Positions 1-5,599 of a DNA stretch of 7,293 bases are shown here, one piece after another; within the stretch, counting starts at the first letter, position 1, and every line of letters starts with the position of its first letter. Location: assembly GCA_002792915.1 (NCBI GenBank), contig PFPF01000016.1, forward strand, positions 1-7,293. The letters are read 5' to 3'. The notes under the pieces were generated by a model. It ran no database searches, had not been told where the DNA came from, and saw nothing but the letters and a program-made list of their open reading frames with translations. A program made the position numbers and the translations under genes. The DNA is from Candidatus Micrarchaeota archaeon CG_4_10_14_0_2_um_filter_60_11 (GTDB taxonomy: Archaea > Micrarchaeota > Micrarchaeia > Norongarragalinales > Norongarragalinaceae).

Positions 1-11
1 ACTTATTTAAA
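1..11 (+). promoter_or_regulatory. TATA-like element of the ribosomal-protein operon
   Basis: The first bases read ACTTATTTAAA, a good match to an archaeal TATA box (TTTAWA-like core) in otherwise GC-rich DNA. With the usual archaeal spacing of about 25 bases, transcription would start near position 30-36, giving a leader of about 70-75 bases before the rpl7ae start codon. The upstream BRE cannot be checked because the window begins here, so the assignment is tentative. Confidence 0.5.
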
Positions 12-33
12 CCGCCTTTCCCGAATTCTTGGG

Positions 34-58
34 CTAGTTTTCGGTTCACCGAAGCTAG
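34..58 (+). promoter_or_regulatory. Stem-loop in the rpl7ae leader
   Basis: An inverted repeat folds into about ten pairs. CTAG (34-37) pairs with CTAG (55-58), a T-G wobble follows with one bulged T (38-39 against 54), and TTCGG (40-44) pairs with CCGAA (49-53). The loop is TTCA (45-48). If transcription starts 25 or so bases after the TATA element, this hairpin lies at or near the 5' end of the operon mRNA. The pairing is directly visible. A regulatory or mRNA-stabilising role is inference. I could not build a standard kink-turn, the L7Ae binding motif, from this leader by eye. Confidence 0.5.
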
Positions 59-67
59 AGGACCGGA

Positions 68-87
68 TTCCGTGAAGGTTCCATGAA
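68..87 (+). repeat. Short tandem direct repeat TTCCRTGAA in the rpl7ae leader
   Basis: TTCCGTGAA (68-76) and TTCCATGAA (79-87) are nine-base direct repeats with one mismatch, separated by GG. They lie between the leader hairpin and the Shine-Dalgarno sequence (GAGGTG, 93-98). The repeat is real, but its function is unknown and it could be chance. Confidence 0.4.
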
Positions 88-107
88 AGACAGAGGTGTG
101 GTTTGGA

Positions 108-539
108 ATGGCTAAGAGTTACGTCAAGTTCTCGACTCCCGCCGACTTGCAGGCAAAGGCGCTGGAAGTGGTGGAAGCCGCGACTAACGAGGGCGGCATT
201 CGCAAGGGAATCAACGAGACCACGAAGGCAATCGAGCGCGGCGAGGCTAAGCTCGTGATAGTCGCCGAGGACGTTGACCCCGAGGAAATCGTTTTGCACA
301 TCCCCGGCTTGTGCGAGGAGAAGGGCATCCCGTTCATGTTCGTCGCCGAAAAGAAGGCGCTGGGCAAGGCCGCCGGATTGGGAGTTGGAACATCCGCAGT
401 TGCAATCGCGAAGGCAGGCGCCGGCGAAGGCGCGTTGAGGCTAGTGCTCGAGAAGCTGTCGGGCGTTGCGCCCGCCGTAGTGGCGAAGCACGCAGCCGAG
501 GAGAAGCCCGCGGCGAAGAAGAAAGAGAAGAAGGGTTGA
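108..539 (+). CDS. rpl7ae: Ribosomal protein L7Ae (eL8), kink-turn RNA-binding protein
   Basis: This 143-residue protein is archaeal L7Ae. In this family it is a structural protein of the large ribosomal subunit and also binds kink-turns in box C/D and H/ACA guide RNAs and in RNase P RNA. The signature is intact: G34-I-N-E-T-T-K40 followed by an [21 protein letters not shown] stretch (42-58), then an [12 protein letters not shown] motif, with N36, E37 and K40 in the RNA-contact loop. The ATG at 108 is chosen because GAGGTG (93-98) lies nine bases upstream. A GTG at 96 in the same frame would overlap that site. The last 20 or so residues form an Ala/Lys/Glu-rich basic tail beyond the usual length of about 120. 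It is the first gene of the operon, five bases before rps28e. Identification is firm. Confidence 0.97.
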   Translation: MAKSYVKFSTPADLQAKALEVVEAATNEGGIRKGINETTKAIERGEAKLVIVAEDVDPEEIVLHIPGLCEEKGIPFMFVAEKKALGKAAGLGVGTSAVAIAKAGAGEGALRLVLEKLSGVAPAVVAKHAAEEKPAAKKKEKKG

Positions 540-544
540 GCTGA

Positions 545-871
545 ATGGCTGTCAAAGGCAAGGAGGCTCCCGCTTCGCCGGACGCGAAGAAGGAAGCGCC
601 GGCCGCTGCACCCGAAGCCAAAAAGGGAGCGGTCGCGCCAGTCAGGCGCGAGGCGCCGGCGATGGGCGGCTACCCCGCGGAAGTCGTAGAAGTGCTGGGG
701 CGCACGGGCGTTTTCGGGGAAGTCATCCAGGTGATGTGCCGCGTGCTCGACGGAAAAGACCGCGGTCGCGTAATCCGCAGGAACGTGAAGGGCGCGATTC
801 GCAAGGGCGACGTGCTCGTGCTGTCCGAGACCGAGCGCGAAGCGAAGCCCCTGAAGTCCAAGAGGAAGTGA
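545..871 (+). CDS. rps28e: Ribosomal protein S28e with an N-terminal low-complexity extension
   Basis: The C-terminal 69 residues are S28e (eS28), a small-subunit protein. They include [13 protein letters not shown] (43-55), [20 protein letters not shown], and the family-typical ending near ETEREAKPL (95-103). Family members are normally about 70 residues, but this frame encodes 108. The first 39 residues are almost entirely Ala, Pro, Lys and Glu, with few predicted structural features. An in-frame ATG at 662 (M40) would give a protein of canonical length. The upstream ATG at 545 is preferred because it lies five bases after the rpl7ae stop and GGGTTGA (533-539) can act as a weak Shine-Dalgarno. 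GAGGCG lies shortly before the internal ATG, so both starts may be used. The function of the extension is unknown. Confidence 0.93.
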   Translation: MAVKGKEAPASPDAKKEAPAAAPEAKKGAVAPVRREAPAMGGYPAEVVEVLGRTGVFGEVIQVMCRVLDGKDRGRVIRRNVKGAIRKGDVLVLSETEREAKPLKSKRK

Positions 872-877
872 TTCTGA

Positions 878-1069
878 ATGGCAAGAATTAGTCACGCATC
901 CGCCGCCCGCAAGTGCGGGTTCTGCAGCAGGCTCGCGGGCTTGGGCGAGGGTTGCACGATTTTCGCGAAGGACGGCAACCCCGTCTATTACTGCTCGCGC
1001 AAGTGCAAGCGTAACGCCGTAATGAAGCGCAATCCGCGCAAGCTCAAGTGGGCGCACGCAGGAGGCTGA
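878..1069 (+). CDS. rpl24e: Ribosomal protein L24e, zinc-ribbon type
   Basis: This 63-residue protein is L24e (eL24) of the large ribosomal subunit. The four zinc ligands are present: C13-x2-C16 and C39-x3-C43. Between them lies the typical IFAKDGNPVYYC stretch, and after them the basic NPRKLKW motif near the C terminus. The residues before the first zinc knuckle (MARISHASAARK) make a slightly longer lead than is usual. GAGG (862-865) lies 12 bases before the ATG. The gene starts six bases after the rps28e stop and ends seven bases before the valS start, so it is embedded in the operon. Confidence 0.95.
   Translation: MARISHASAARKCGFCSRLAGLGEGCTIFAKDGNPVYYCSRKCKRNAVMKRNPRKLKWAHAGG
1061..1065 (+). 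promoter_or_regulatory. Strong ribosome binding site defining the TTG start of valS
   Basis: GGAGG sits in the last codons of rpl24e, 11 bases before the TTG at 1077. It is the strongest Shine-Dalgarno match in the operon. It supports the non-ATG start, since no ATG lies before the conserved N-terminal region of valyl-tRNA synthetase in this frame. Confidence 0.75.
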
Positions 1070-1076
1070 ATCGGTC

Positions 1077-3440
1077 TTGGCGTTGCCGCAGAAGTACGAC
1101 GCTAACGAGGCCGAGGCGAGGCTCGCCCAGAAGTGGTTTGCCGAGTCGGCGCACGCGTTCGACCCGAAATCCGCCAAGCCTTTTTACGTCATAGACTCGC
1201 CGCCCCCGTTCCCGACGGGGGAATTCCATTTGGGGCACGTGATAAACTGGTGCTACTTCGAGTTCGCGGCGCGCTACAGGCGCCTCCGCGGGTTTGAAGT
1301 GTTATTCCCGCAGGGCTGGGACTGCCATGGCTTTCCCACGGAAGTCAAGGTCGAGCAAAAGTTCGGCAGGAACCTTTCACGCGAAGAGTTCCGCGCAAAG
1401 TGCCTGGACTGGACGCGCACCGTCGTGGGCACGATGAAGCCCCAGATGGTCCGCATGGGCTACTCCATCGACTGGAGCCGTGAGTACTGGACGATTGACC
1501 CCGCGTACACCAAGGCGGTGCAGCACTCGCTCGTCAAAATGTTCGAAGACGGGCTGATTTACAGGGGAGAGCACCCCGTGTTGTGGTGCCCGAGCTGCGC
1601 CAGCGCAATCGCGAAGGCGGAGACTGAAGAGCTCCAGCGCGAAACCAAGCTGAACACCGTGCGCTTCGGCGGCGGGCTAACCATCGCTACCACGCGGCCG
1701 GAAATGCTGCACGCTTGCGTTGCCGTCCTTTATCACCCTGGCGACGAGCGCTACAAGAACGCACCCAAGACGACGCTCGTTCCAATTTTCAACCGCGAGG
1801 TTCCCGTAATCGCGGACAACGACGTTGACAAGGAGTTCGGCACGGGCCTCGTGATGGTTTGCACTTTCGGCGACAACACGGACGTGGTGTGGGCGAAGCG
1901 CCACTCGCTGCCCGTGATTGACGCGTTCGACGAGCGCGGCCGCCTGATTAATTCGGGCAAGTACGACGGGCTCAAGGCCGCCGAGGCGCGCGAGCGCGTC
2001 ATTTCGGATTTGGATTCCTCGTCGCTGCTCGTAAAGCAGGAGCCGCTCCAGCAGGTAGTCAAAATTCACGACCGCTGCAAGCACGCGGTCGAGCTGAAGC
2101 GTTCCCGCCAGTGGTTCATCAAGGTCGCACAGTTCAAGAAGGAAATCCTGGAAGCCGCGGACTCAATTAACTGGGTTCCCCCGCATTCGCTCCAGATGTT
2201 CCGCGACTGGACCGAGGGGCTCGAATGGGACTGGTGCATTTCGCGCCAGCGCGTGTTCGGCACGCCGCTCCCGTTCTGGTATTGCGACAGTTGCGGGGCA
2301 ATCGTGGCGCCCAAGCTGGAAGAGCTGCCGGTTGACCCCGCGGCTGACGAAGCGCAGCGCAAGTGCAAGTGTGGAGGCACGCTCGTCGGCGAAAAGGGCA
2401 TTTGCGACGGCTGGGTCGACTCGAGCATAACGCCCCTCATAATCGCGGGCTGGCCCGATAAGTTTAACAGCAAACTTTATCCCGCTTCGCTGCGCCCGCA
2501 GGGCACGGACATCATCCGCACTTGGGCGTTTTACACCATTTTCCGCTGCCTAAAGCTCACCGGCAAGCCGCCGTTCAAGGACATCGTGATTAACGGCATG
2601 GTGTGCGGCGAGGACGGCAAGAAGATGAGCAAGAGCTTGGGCAATTATGTCGAAGCCAAGGAAGTGCTCGCCAAGGCGGGTGCGGACTCGCTGCGCCAGT
2701 GGGCCGCGTTGAGCGGCTCGACGGGAAAAGACAATGTCTTCTATTGGAAGGACGTGAATTACGCGAAGTCGTTCGTGAACAAGGTTTTCAACGCGTCCAA
2801 GTTCGTGGAAAAGTCGTGCGAGGGATTCAAGCCCGCGAAGGACGGAAAATACGCGCTTAGGCTGACGGACAAGTGGATTCTCGCGCGTTGCGCGCAGACG
2901 CTGGAAAAGGTGGAGGCCGCGCTTGACGGTTACGAGTATTACGCCGCGGTCACGGCGCTTTACGACTTTTTCTGGCACGACTTTTGCGATTACTATTTGG
3001 AGGATGTGAAGTACCGCGTGTACGGGACTGACGAGGACAGCAAGGCGGCGGCGCAATACGCGCTGCGGAGCGTGCTGCACGTCTGCCTGAAGATGCTGTC
3101 GCCTTTCGCGCCCTTCGTGACCGAAGAGGTCCACCGGAACATGTACGGCGGTTCGGTGCACGAGAGCGGCTCGTGGCCCAAGCTGGCGTGGAAGGCGGAC
3201 GAGGAAACGTTTTTGATAGTCGATTCGATGCATAAGGTTTTGTCGCTCATGCGCCAACGCAAGGCGTCCAAAGCCCTGTCCTTGAACGCGGAACTGGACT
3301 ACGCGGCAGTAGTCGCCCCGGAGGGCCTGTGCAAGGGTTTCGCGAGCGTGGACGAGGAGTTGAGGCGCGTTGGCAAGATTAAAACGCTCGAGTTCAAGCC
3401 CCGCCAAGGGGAGTTGGGCGTCGAGTTCGGGGTTGATTGA
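1077..3440 (+). CDS. valS: Valyl-tRNA synthetase (class I)
   Basis: This cytoplasmic enzyme charges tRNA-Val with valine using ATP. The 787-residue protein has the class I signatures: HLGH (51-54) inside a PPPFPTGEFHLGH stretch, and KMSKS (516-520). ValRS-specific blocks include GWDCHGFPTEVKVEQ, the CP1 editing-domain TTRPE (205-209), FGDNTDV (264-270), ISRQRVFGTPLPFWYC, WVDSSITPL and LRPQGTDIIRTWAFYT. Cysteine pairs that probably bind zinc are C171/C174, C403/C406 and C430/C432. The helical anticodon-binding domain begins near W600. At 787 residues it is shorter than the roughly 860-900 usual for ValRS, and I see no long C-terminal coiled coil. Translation starts at TTG behind GGAGG. The stop lies four bases before rps15. 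It occupies a position often held by ndk/infB in archaeal L7Ae operons. Confidence 0.96.
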   Translation: MALPQKYDANEAEARLAQKWFAESAHAFDPKSAKPFYVIDSPPPFPTGEFHLGHVINWCYFEFAARYRRLRGFEVLFPQGWDCHGFPTEVKVEQKFGRNLSREEFRAKCLDWTRTVVGTMKPQMVRMGYSIDWSREYWTIDPAYTKAVQHSLVKMFEDGLIYRGEHPVLWCPSCASAIAKAETEELQRETKLNTVRFGGGLTIATTRPEMLHACVAVLYHPGDERYKNAPKTTLVPIFNREVPVIADNDVDKEFGTGLVMVCTFGDNTDVVWAKRHSLPVIDAFDERGRLINSGKYDGLKAAEARERVISDLDSSSLLVKQEPLQQVVKIHDRCKHAVELKRSRQWFIKVAQFKKEILEAADSINWVPPHSLQMFRDWTEGLEWDWCISRQRVFGTPLPFWYCDSCGAIVAPKLEELPVDPAADEAQRKCKCGGTLVGEKGICDGWVDSSITPLIIAGWPDKFNSKLYPASLRPQGTDIIRTWAFYTIFRCLKLTGKPPFKDIVINGMVCGEDGKKMSKSLGNYVEAKEVLAKAGADSLRQWAALSGSTGKDNVFYWKDVNYAKSFVNKVFNASKFVEKSCEGFKPAKDGKYALRLTDKWILARCAQTLEKVEAALDGYEYYAAVTALYDFFWHDFCDYYLEDVKYRVYGTDEDSKAAAQYALRSVLHVCLKMLSPFAPFVTEEVHRNMYGGSVHESGSWPKLAWKADEETFLIVDSMHKVLSLMRQRKASKALSLNAELDYAAVVAPEGLCKGFASVDEELRRVGKIKTLEFKPRQGELGVEFGVD

Positions 3441-3444
3441 AGGA

Positions 3445-3897
3445 ATGGCAAGATTGCACACTCGCAAGCGCGGAAGGTCGAGCTCGAAGAAGCCGCGCTC
3501 GAACGCCGCCAAGGCGTGGGTCCGCCTCTCGAAGGAAGAGGTTTACGAGCTGGTGAAAAAGCTGGCCAAGGAGGGCAAGACGGACGCCCAAATCGGGCTC
3601 CTGTTGCGCGACGTTTACGCCGTGCCCTCGGTCCGCGTCGTGACAGGCAAGAGCCTGACCGCCATACTGGCTGAACTCAAGCTCTCGCGCGAGTACCCGA
3701 GCGACTTGCTCGACTTGATTCGCCGCGCCATCAAGATGCGCAAGCACCTGGCAGCGAACAAGCGCGACACGTCGAACAGGTGCGAGCTCTCGCGCGTCGA
3801 GGCGAAAATCAAGCGCCTAGTGCGCTATTACCGCGGCAACAAGCTGCCCGCGGATTGGAAGTACGCGCCCGAAACCGCGGCGCTGCTGGTGAAGTGA
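3445..3897 (+). CDS. rps15: Ribosomal protein S15 (uS15), archaeal type
   Basis: This 150-residue protein is the archaeal/eukaryal form of S15, a primary 16S rRNA-binding protein of the small subunit. It begins MARLHTRKRGRSSSKKP, the family's characteristic basic N terminus, which is absent from bacterial S15. The conserved core follows in the C-terminal half, with IRRAIKMRKHLAANKRDTSN, a SRVEAKIKRLVRYYR helix and a KLPADWKY ending. The ATG at 3445 gives the expected length. Earlier in-frame starts would overlap the end of valS and add non-conserved sequence. GGGGTTGAT (3429-3437) is a weak Shine-Dalgarno. Only four bases separate it from valS and one base from rps3ae, so translational coupling is likely. 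Confidence 0.96.
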   Translation: MARLHTRKRGRSSSKKPRSNAAKAWVRLSKEEVYELVKKLAKEGKTDAQIGLLLRDVYAVPSVRVVTGKSLTAILAELKLSREYPSDLLDLIRRAIKMRKHLAANKRDTSNRCELSRVEAKIKRLVRYYRGNKLPADWKYAPETAALLVK

Positions 3898-3898
3898 A

Positions 3899-4615
3899 AT
3901 GGCCGTTCCCGTAAAAGGATTGGACAAGTGGAAGCGCAAGAAGTGGTACAAGATAATCGCCCCGCGATTTTTGGGCGAAGCCGAGCTGGCACAGGTGCCC
4001 GCGACGGACGACGACCACCTCATGAACCGCGTGCTCAAGATTCCGTTGCGCGAAATCACGCGCGACATGAACCACACCTACGTGAACATCTTCCTCCGCG
4101 TGCACGAAATCGTGGGAAGCAAGGCGTTCACCAAGCTCATCAAGCACGAAGTCTCGCGGGAATACCTGGGCACGATGGTGCGCAGGCGCAGGGATGCGCT
4201 GCAAGTGGTGTTCCCCGCCAAGTCCGCTGACGGCGTCGAGTTCAACGTCAAGGCGATGGTCATCACGCTGAACCGCGTGAGCGGCCAGCAGAAGACCCTG
4301 CTCCGCAACGAGGCGCGCAAGTTCATCGCGGCGAAAGCCGCGGGCCAGTCGTTCGGCGACTTCATATTGGACACGCTGTACGGCAAGACTTCCATGGAAT
4401 CGTTCGAGCACCTGCGCAAGCTTGCGGTGCCCCTCTACCGCGTAGAGGTGTACAAGACGCAGCTGAAGGAGCTCTTCGACACCGAGCAGGTCATCGCCCA
4501 AGAAGGCGAGGGAGCAGTTGCGCCCGACAGCAAGCCCGCCGAGCCAGCCGCCGAAGAGAAGCCCAAGTTGACGGAAGAGGAAGGCGGAGAGCCGGAAGCC
4601 GCGGAAAAAGCCTAG
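3899..4615 (+). CDS. rps3ae: Ribosomal protein S3ae (eS1) with an acidic C-terminal tail
   Basis: This 238-residue protein is archaeal S3ae (eS1), a small-subunit protein located near the mRNA exit. Recognisable blocks include KWKRKKWYKIIAP at the N terminus, a GEAELAQVPATD-type segment, MNRVLKIPLREITRDMN, SREYLGTMVRRRRDAL and, later, LRKLAVPLYRVEVYK. After about residue 200 the protein ends in an Ala/Glu/Pro/Lys-rich acidic tail of about 35 residues, which makes it longer than many archaeal homologues. The ATG follows the rps15 stop by a single base, with GGTGA (3888-3892) six bases upstream. It is the last gene of the operon and is followed directly by T-rich terminator sequence. Confidence 0.96.
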   Translation: MAVPVKGLDKWKRKKWYKIIAPRFLGEAELAQVPATDDDHLMNRVLKIPLREITRDMNHTYVNIFLRVHEIVGSKAFTKLIKHEVSREYLGTMVRRRRDALQVVFPAKSADGVEFNVKAMVITLNRVSGQQKTLLRNEARKFIAAKAAGQSFGDFILDTLYGKTSMESFEHLRKLAVPLYRVEVYKTQLKELFDTEQVIAQEGEGAVAPDSKPAEPAAEEKPKLTEEEGGEPEAAEKA

Positions 4616-4621
4616 CCGCTT

Positions 4622-4647
4622 ATTTTTTCTTTTTAATTTTTGTTTTT
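4622..4647 (+). terminator. Oligo-T terminator of the ribosomal operon
   Basis: Just past the rps3ae stop, the plus strand has four T-runs of five or six bases (4623-4628, 4630-4634, 4637-4641, 4643-4647) with only C, AA and G between them. Such tracts without a required hairpin are typical archaeal RNA polymerase termination signals. The contrast with the GC-rich surroundings is striking. Confidence 0.8.
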
Positions 4648-4701
4648 GCGCCGCCTTAGCGGGCGCGCGCTGAAAGGCAAAGTTTTGATTTTGTTTTTTT
4701 T
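4648..4701 (+). terminator. Back-up terminator: hairpin plus a second T-tract
   Basis: GCGCCGC (4648-4654) can pair with 4659-4666 around a CTTA loop, with one bulged G. About 20 bases after it comes a second T-rich stretch (4683-4701) ending in eight T residues (4694-4701). This could catch plus-strand transcripts that pass the first tract. The T-tracts face the plus strand only, so they would not stop transcripts from the opposing regulator gene. Confidence 0.45.
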
Positions 4702-4711
4702 CGCGCGCGCC

Positions 4712-5473
4712 TTACTTGCGCGTCATGCGCTTGAGGGTTTCCGCGAGGTGCGGGCTTTTCACCCAGAGGCCGACTTCGTCGTCCGGGCTCGCGGTGTGGT
4801 CGCTCAAAAACAACAGTGCCTGGTCGTCCGCGACTGCCATGCGCGTCGGATAGTCCTTGGCGATGCACTCGTTCGCGAGCTTGCAGGTCTCGCCCTCGAT
4901 TTGCGACGGGGCGATGAAGCTTATCTTGACGCCTTTCGCCTTGGCTTTAATCAACGCGTCGGAATGCGCCTTCACGCGGCGCAGTATGCCTTCCGGCGTC
5001 GAGTTGAAGACAACGTGCTTTTTGGCGCTTGCAATCATGGCGCCGAGTTTCGAGTAAATCGCGTCCTTGCCTTTTATGGTCCACACGGCTTCCTCGCCCG
5101 TGGGCGCCGACTCGACGGTTTTTAGTTTGCCGTTCAGCTCCTTGCCGATTGCCTCGATTTGCTCCAGCTCCTTGGTGAGCTCGGTTTGGCGCTGCTTTTT
5201 GAGCGTCTTGATTGCCTCGCCGATCGGGAGCGCGCGGTACTTCACCGGGCGGCCCTGCTGGATTGCGACGAAACCCTTGCCTTGCAGGCGCTCGACAACG
5301 TCGTAAATGCGGGGGCGGGGCACTTTCGCGGTTTCGCTGAGCTGGCCCGCCGTGTGCTCGCCGAAAGCGTTCAACGCGTAGACCGCGTTGGCTTCGTACT
5401 TGTTGAGCCCCATCTTCTGGAGGCTTTCAATGATCTCGGGATTAGTCGCCATTTCGTCGTCGAACCTATTCAT
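4712..5473 (-). CDS. TrmB-family transcriptional regulator (winged HTH plus C-terminal domain)
   Basis: The 253-residue product has an N-terminal winged helix (about 11-85) of TrmB type. It contains MGLNKYEANAVYAL, a recognition region VPRPRIYDVVERLQGKGFV (51-69) and a wing ending GRPVKYRALP. A predicted coiled coil (about 86-123, Lys/Glu/Gln-rich) follows, probably for dimerisation. The C-terminal domain (about 128-253) starts with KDAIYSKLGAMIASAKKHVVF, as in TrmB proteins with a PLD-like fold. It is shorter than sugar-binding TrmB (about 340 residues), so the ligand cannot be assigned. The start is uncertain. ATG 5473 has AGGTGG just upstream. GTG 5482 would overlap that site. ATG 5452 would suit a near-leaderless mRNA. 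The gene is divergent from the surface-protein gene, which suggests it controls that gene, itself, or both. Confidence 0.88.
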   Translation of the reverse strand: MNRFDDEMATNPEIIESLQKMGLNKYEANAVYALNAFGEHTAGQLSETAKVPRPRIYDVVERLQGKGFVAIQQGRPVKYRALPIGEAIKTLKKQRQTELTKELEQIEAIGKELNGKLKTVESAPTGEEAVWTIKGKDAIYSKLGAMIASAKKHVVFNSTPEGILRRVKAHSDALIKAKAKGVKISFIAPSQIEGETCKLANECIAKDYPTRMAVADDQALLFLSDHTASPDDEVGLWVKSPHLAETLKRMTRK

Positions 5474-5478
5474 CAAAT

Positions 5479-5491
5479 CCACCTATTTAAG
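5479..5491 (-). promoter_or_regulatory. Ribosome binding site and TATA-like element before the regulator gene
   Basis: Reading the minus strand, CTTAAATAGGTGG runs from 5491 to 5479. AGGTGG (5484-5479) is a good Shine-Dalgarno for the ATG at 5473. TTAAATA (5490-5484) looks like a TATA box but directly abuts it. If used as a TATA box, transcription would start near 5460 and favour the downstream ATG at 5452. The two readings conflict, so only one is likely to be correct. Confidence 0.45.
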
Positions 5492-5510
5492 CATGGTAGT
5501 CTCTGCAGCG

Positions 5511-5523
5511 GGGTTACAAACCC
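5511..5523. promoter_or_regulatory. Perfect inverted repeat, candidate regulator operator
   Basis: GGGTT-ACA-AACCC is a perfect 5-3-5 inverted repeat in the divergent intergenic region. It lies 38 bases upstream of the regulator ATG at 5473 and 24 bases upstream of the surface-protein TATA box. Its symmetry and position suit a dimeric winged-helix regulator such as the neighbouring TrmB-like protein. It does not match the published TrmB-box sequences that I remember, and a role as operator is inference. Confidence 0.4.
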
Positions 5524-5540
5524 GTCCAATCACTATGGCG

Positions 5541-5556
5541 GCAAACCTTTATATAT
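5541..5556 (+). promoter_or_regulatory. BRE/TATA promoter of the surface-protein gene
   Basis: GCAAACCTTTATATAT contains a canonical archaeal TATA box, TTTATATA (5548-5555). It is preceded by an A-rich BRE-like segment (GCAAACC) that orients the promoter to the plus strand. Start of transcription is expected near 5575-5580, giving a leader of about 20-25 bases that includes the ribosome binding site. Confidence 0.75.
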
Positions 5557-5585
5557 GTTGTCACGCAAGAATAGTAACAAGAGAA

Positions 5586-5591
5586 GGGGTG
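5586..5591 (+). promoter_or_regulatory. Ribosome binding site of the surface-protein gene
   Basis: GGGGTG lies eight bases before the ATG at 5600 and closely resembles the archaeal Shine-Dalgarno GGAGGTG. It fixes this ATG as the start. Confidence 0.7.
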
Positions 5592-5599
5592 GGTAATTC

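Noticed and set aside
64..90. A possible L7Ae-binding kink-turn using the UGA triplets at 73-75 and 84-86
   Set aside because: The flanking bases cannot form the two stems needed. The only pairing leaves a loop too short to close.
541..882. The same nine bases, CTGAATGGC, at the starts of rps28e (541-549) and rpl24e (874-882)
   Set aside because: The match is mostly the start codon plus a common alanine codon, so shared local context or chance explains it.
119..1177. A 352-codon open frame on the minus strand
   Set aside because: It runs antisense across rpl7ae, rps28e and rpl24e, all of which match known families. Long antisense frames are expected in GC-rich coding DNA, and its translation shows no recognisable domain.
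3370..3444. An upstream in-frame extension of rps15
   Set aside because: It overlaps the end of valS and adds non-conserved sequence. The ATG at 3445 gives the canonical archaeal S15 N terminus.
2550..3512. A 320-codon open frame on the minus strand
   Set aside because: It is antisense to the conserved KMSKS and anticodon-binding regions of valS and the start of rps15. It is Arg/Leu/His-rich, as shadow frames of GC-rich genes are.
3809..4501. A 230-codon open frame on the minus strand
   Set aside because: It lies antisense to rps15 and rps3ae and shows no family resemblance or plausible start context.
4659..4710. Repeated GCGC runs as a possible repeat element or origin
   Set aside because: They are short alternating GC stretches between T-tracts, with no repeat unit, flanking duplications or origin-like motifs.
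5547..5556. The TATATAAA on the minus strand as the regulator's promoter
   Set aside because: It is the complement of the plus-strand TATA box. The A-rich BRE-like side faces the surface-protein gene, so plus-strand use is more likely, though bidirectional use is not excluded.
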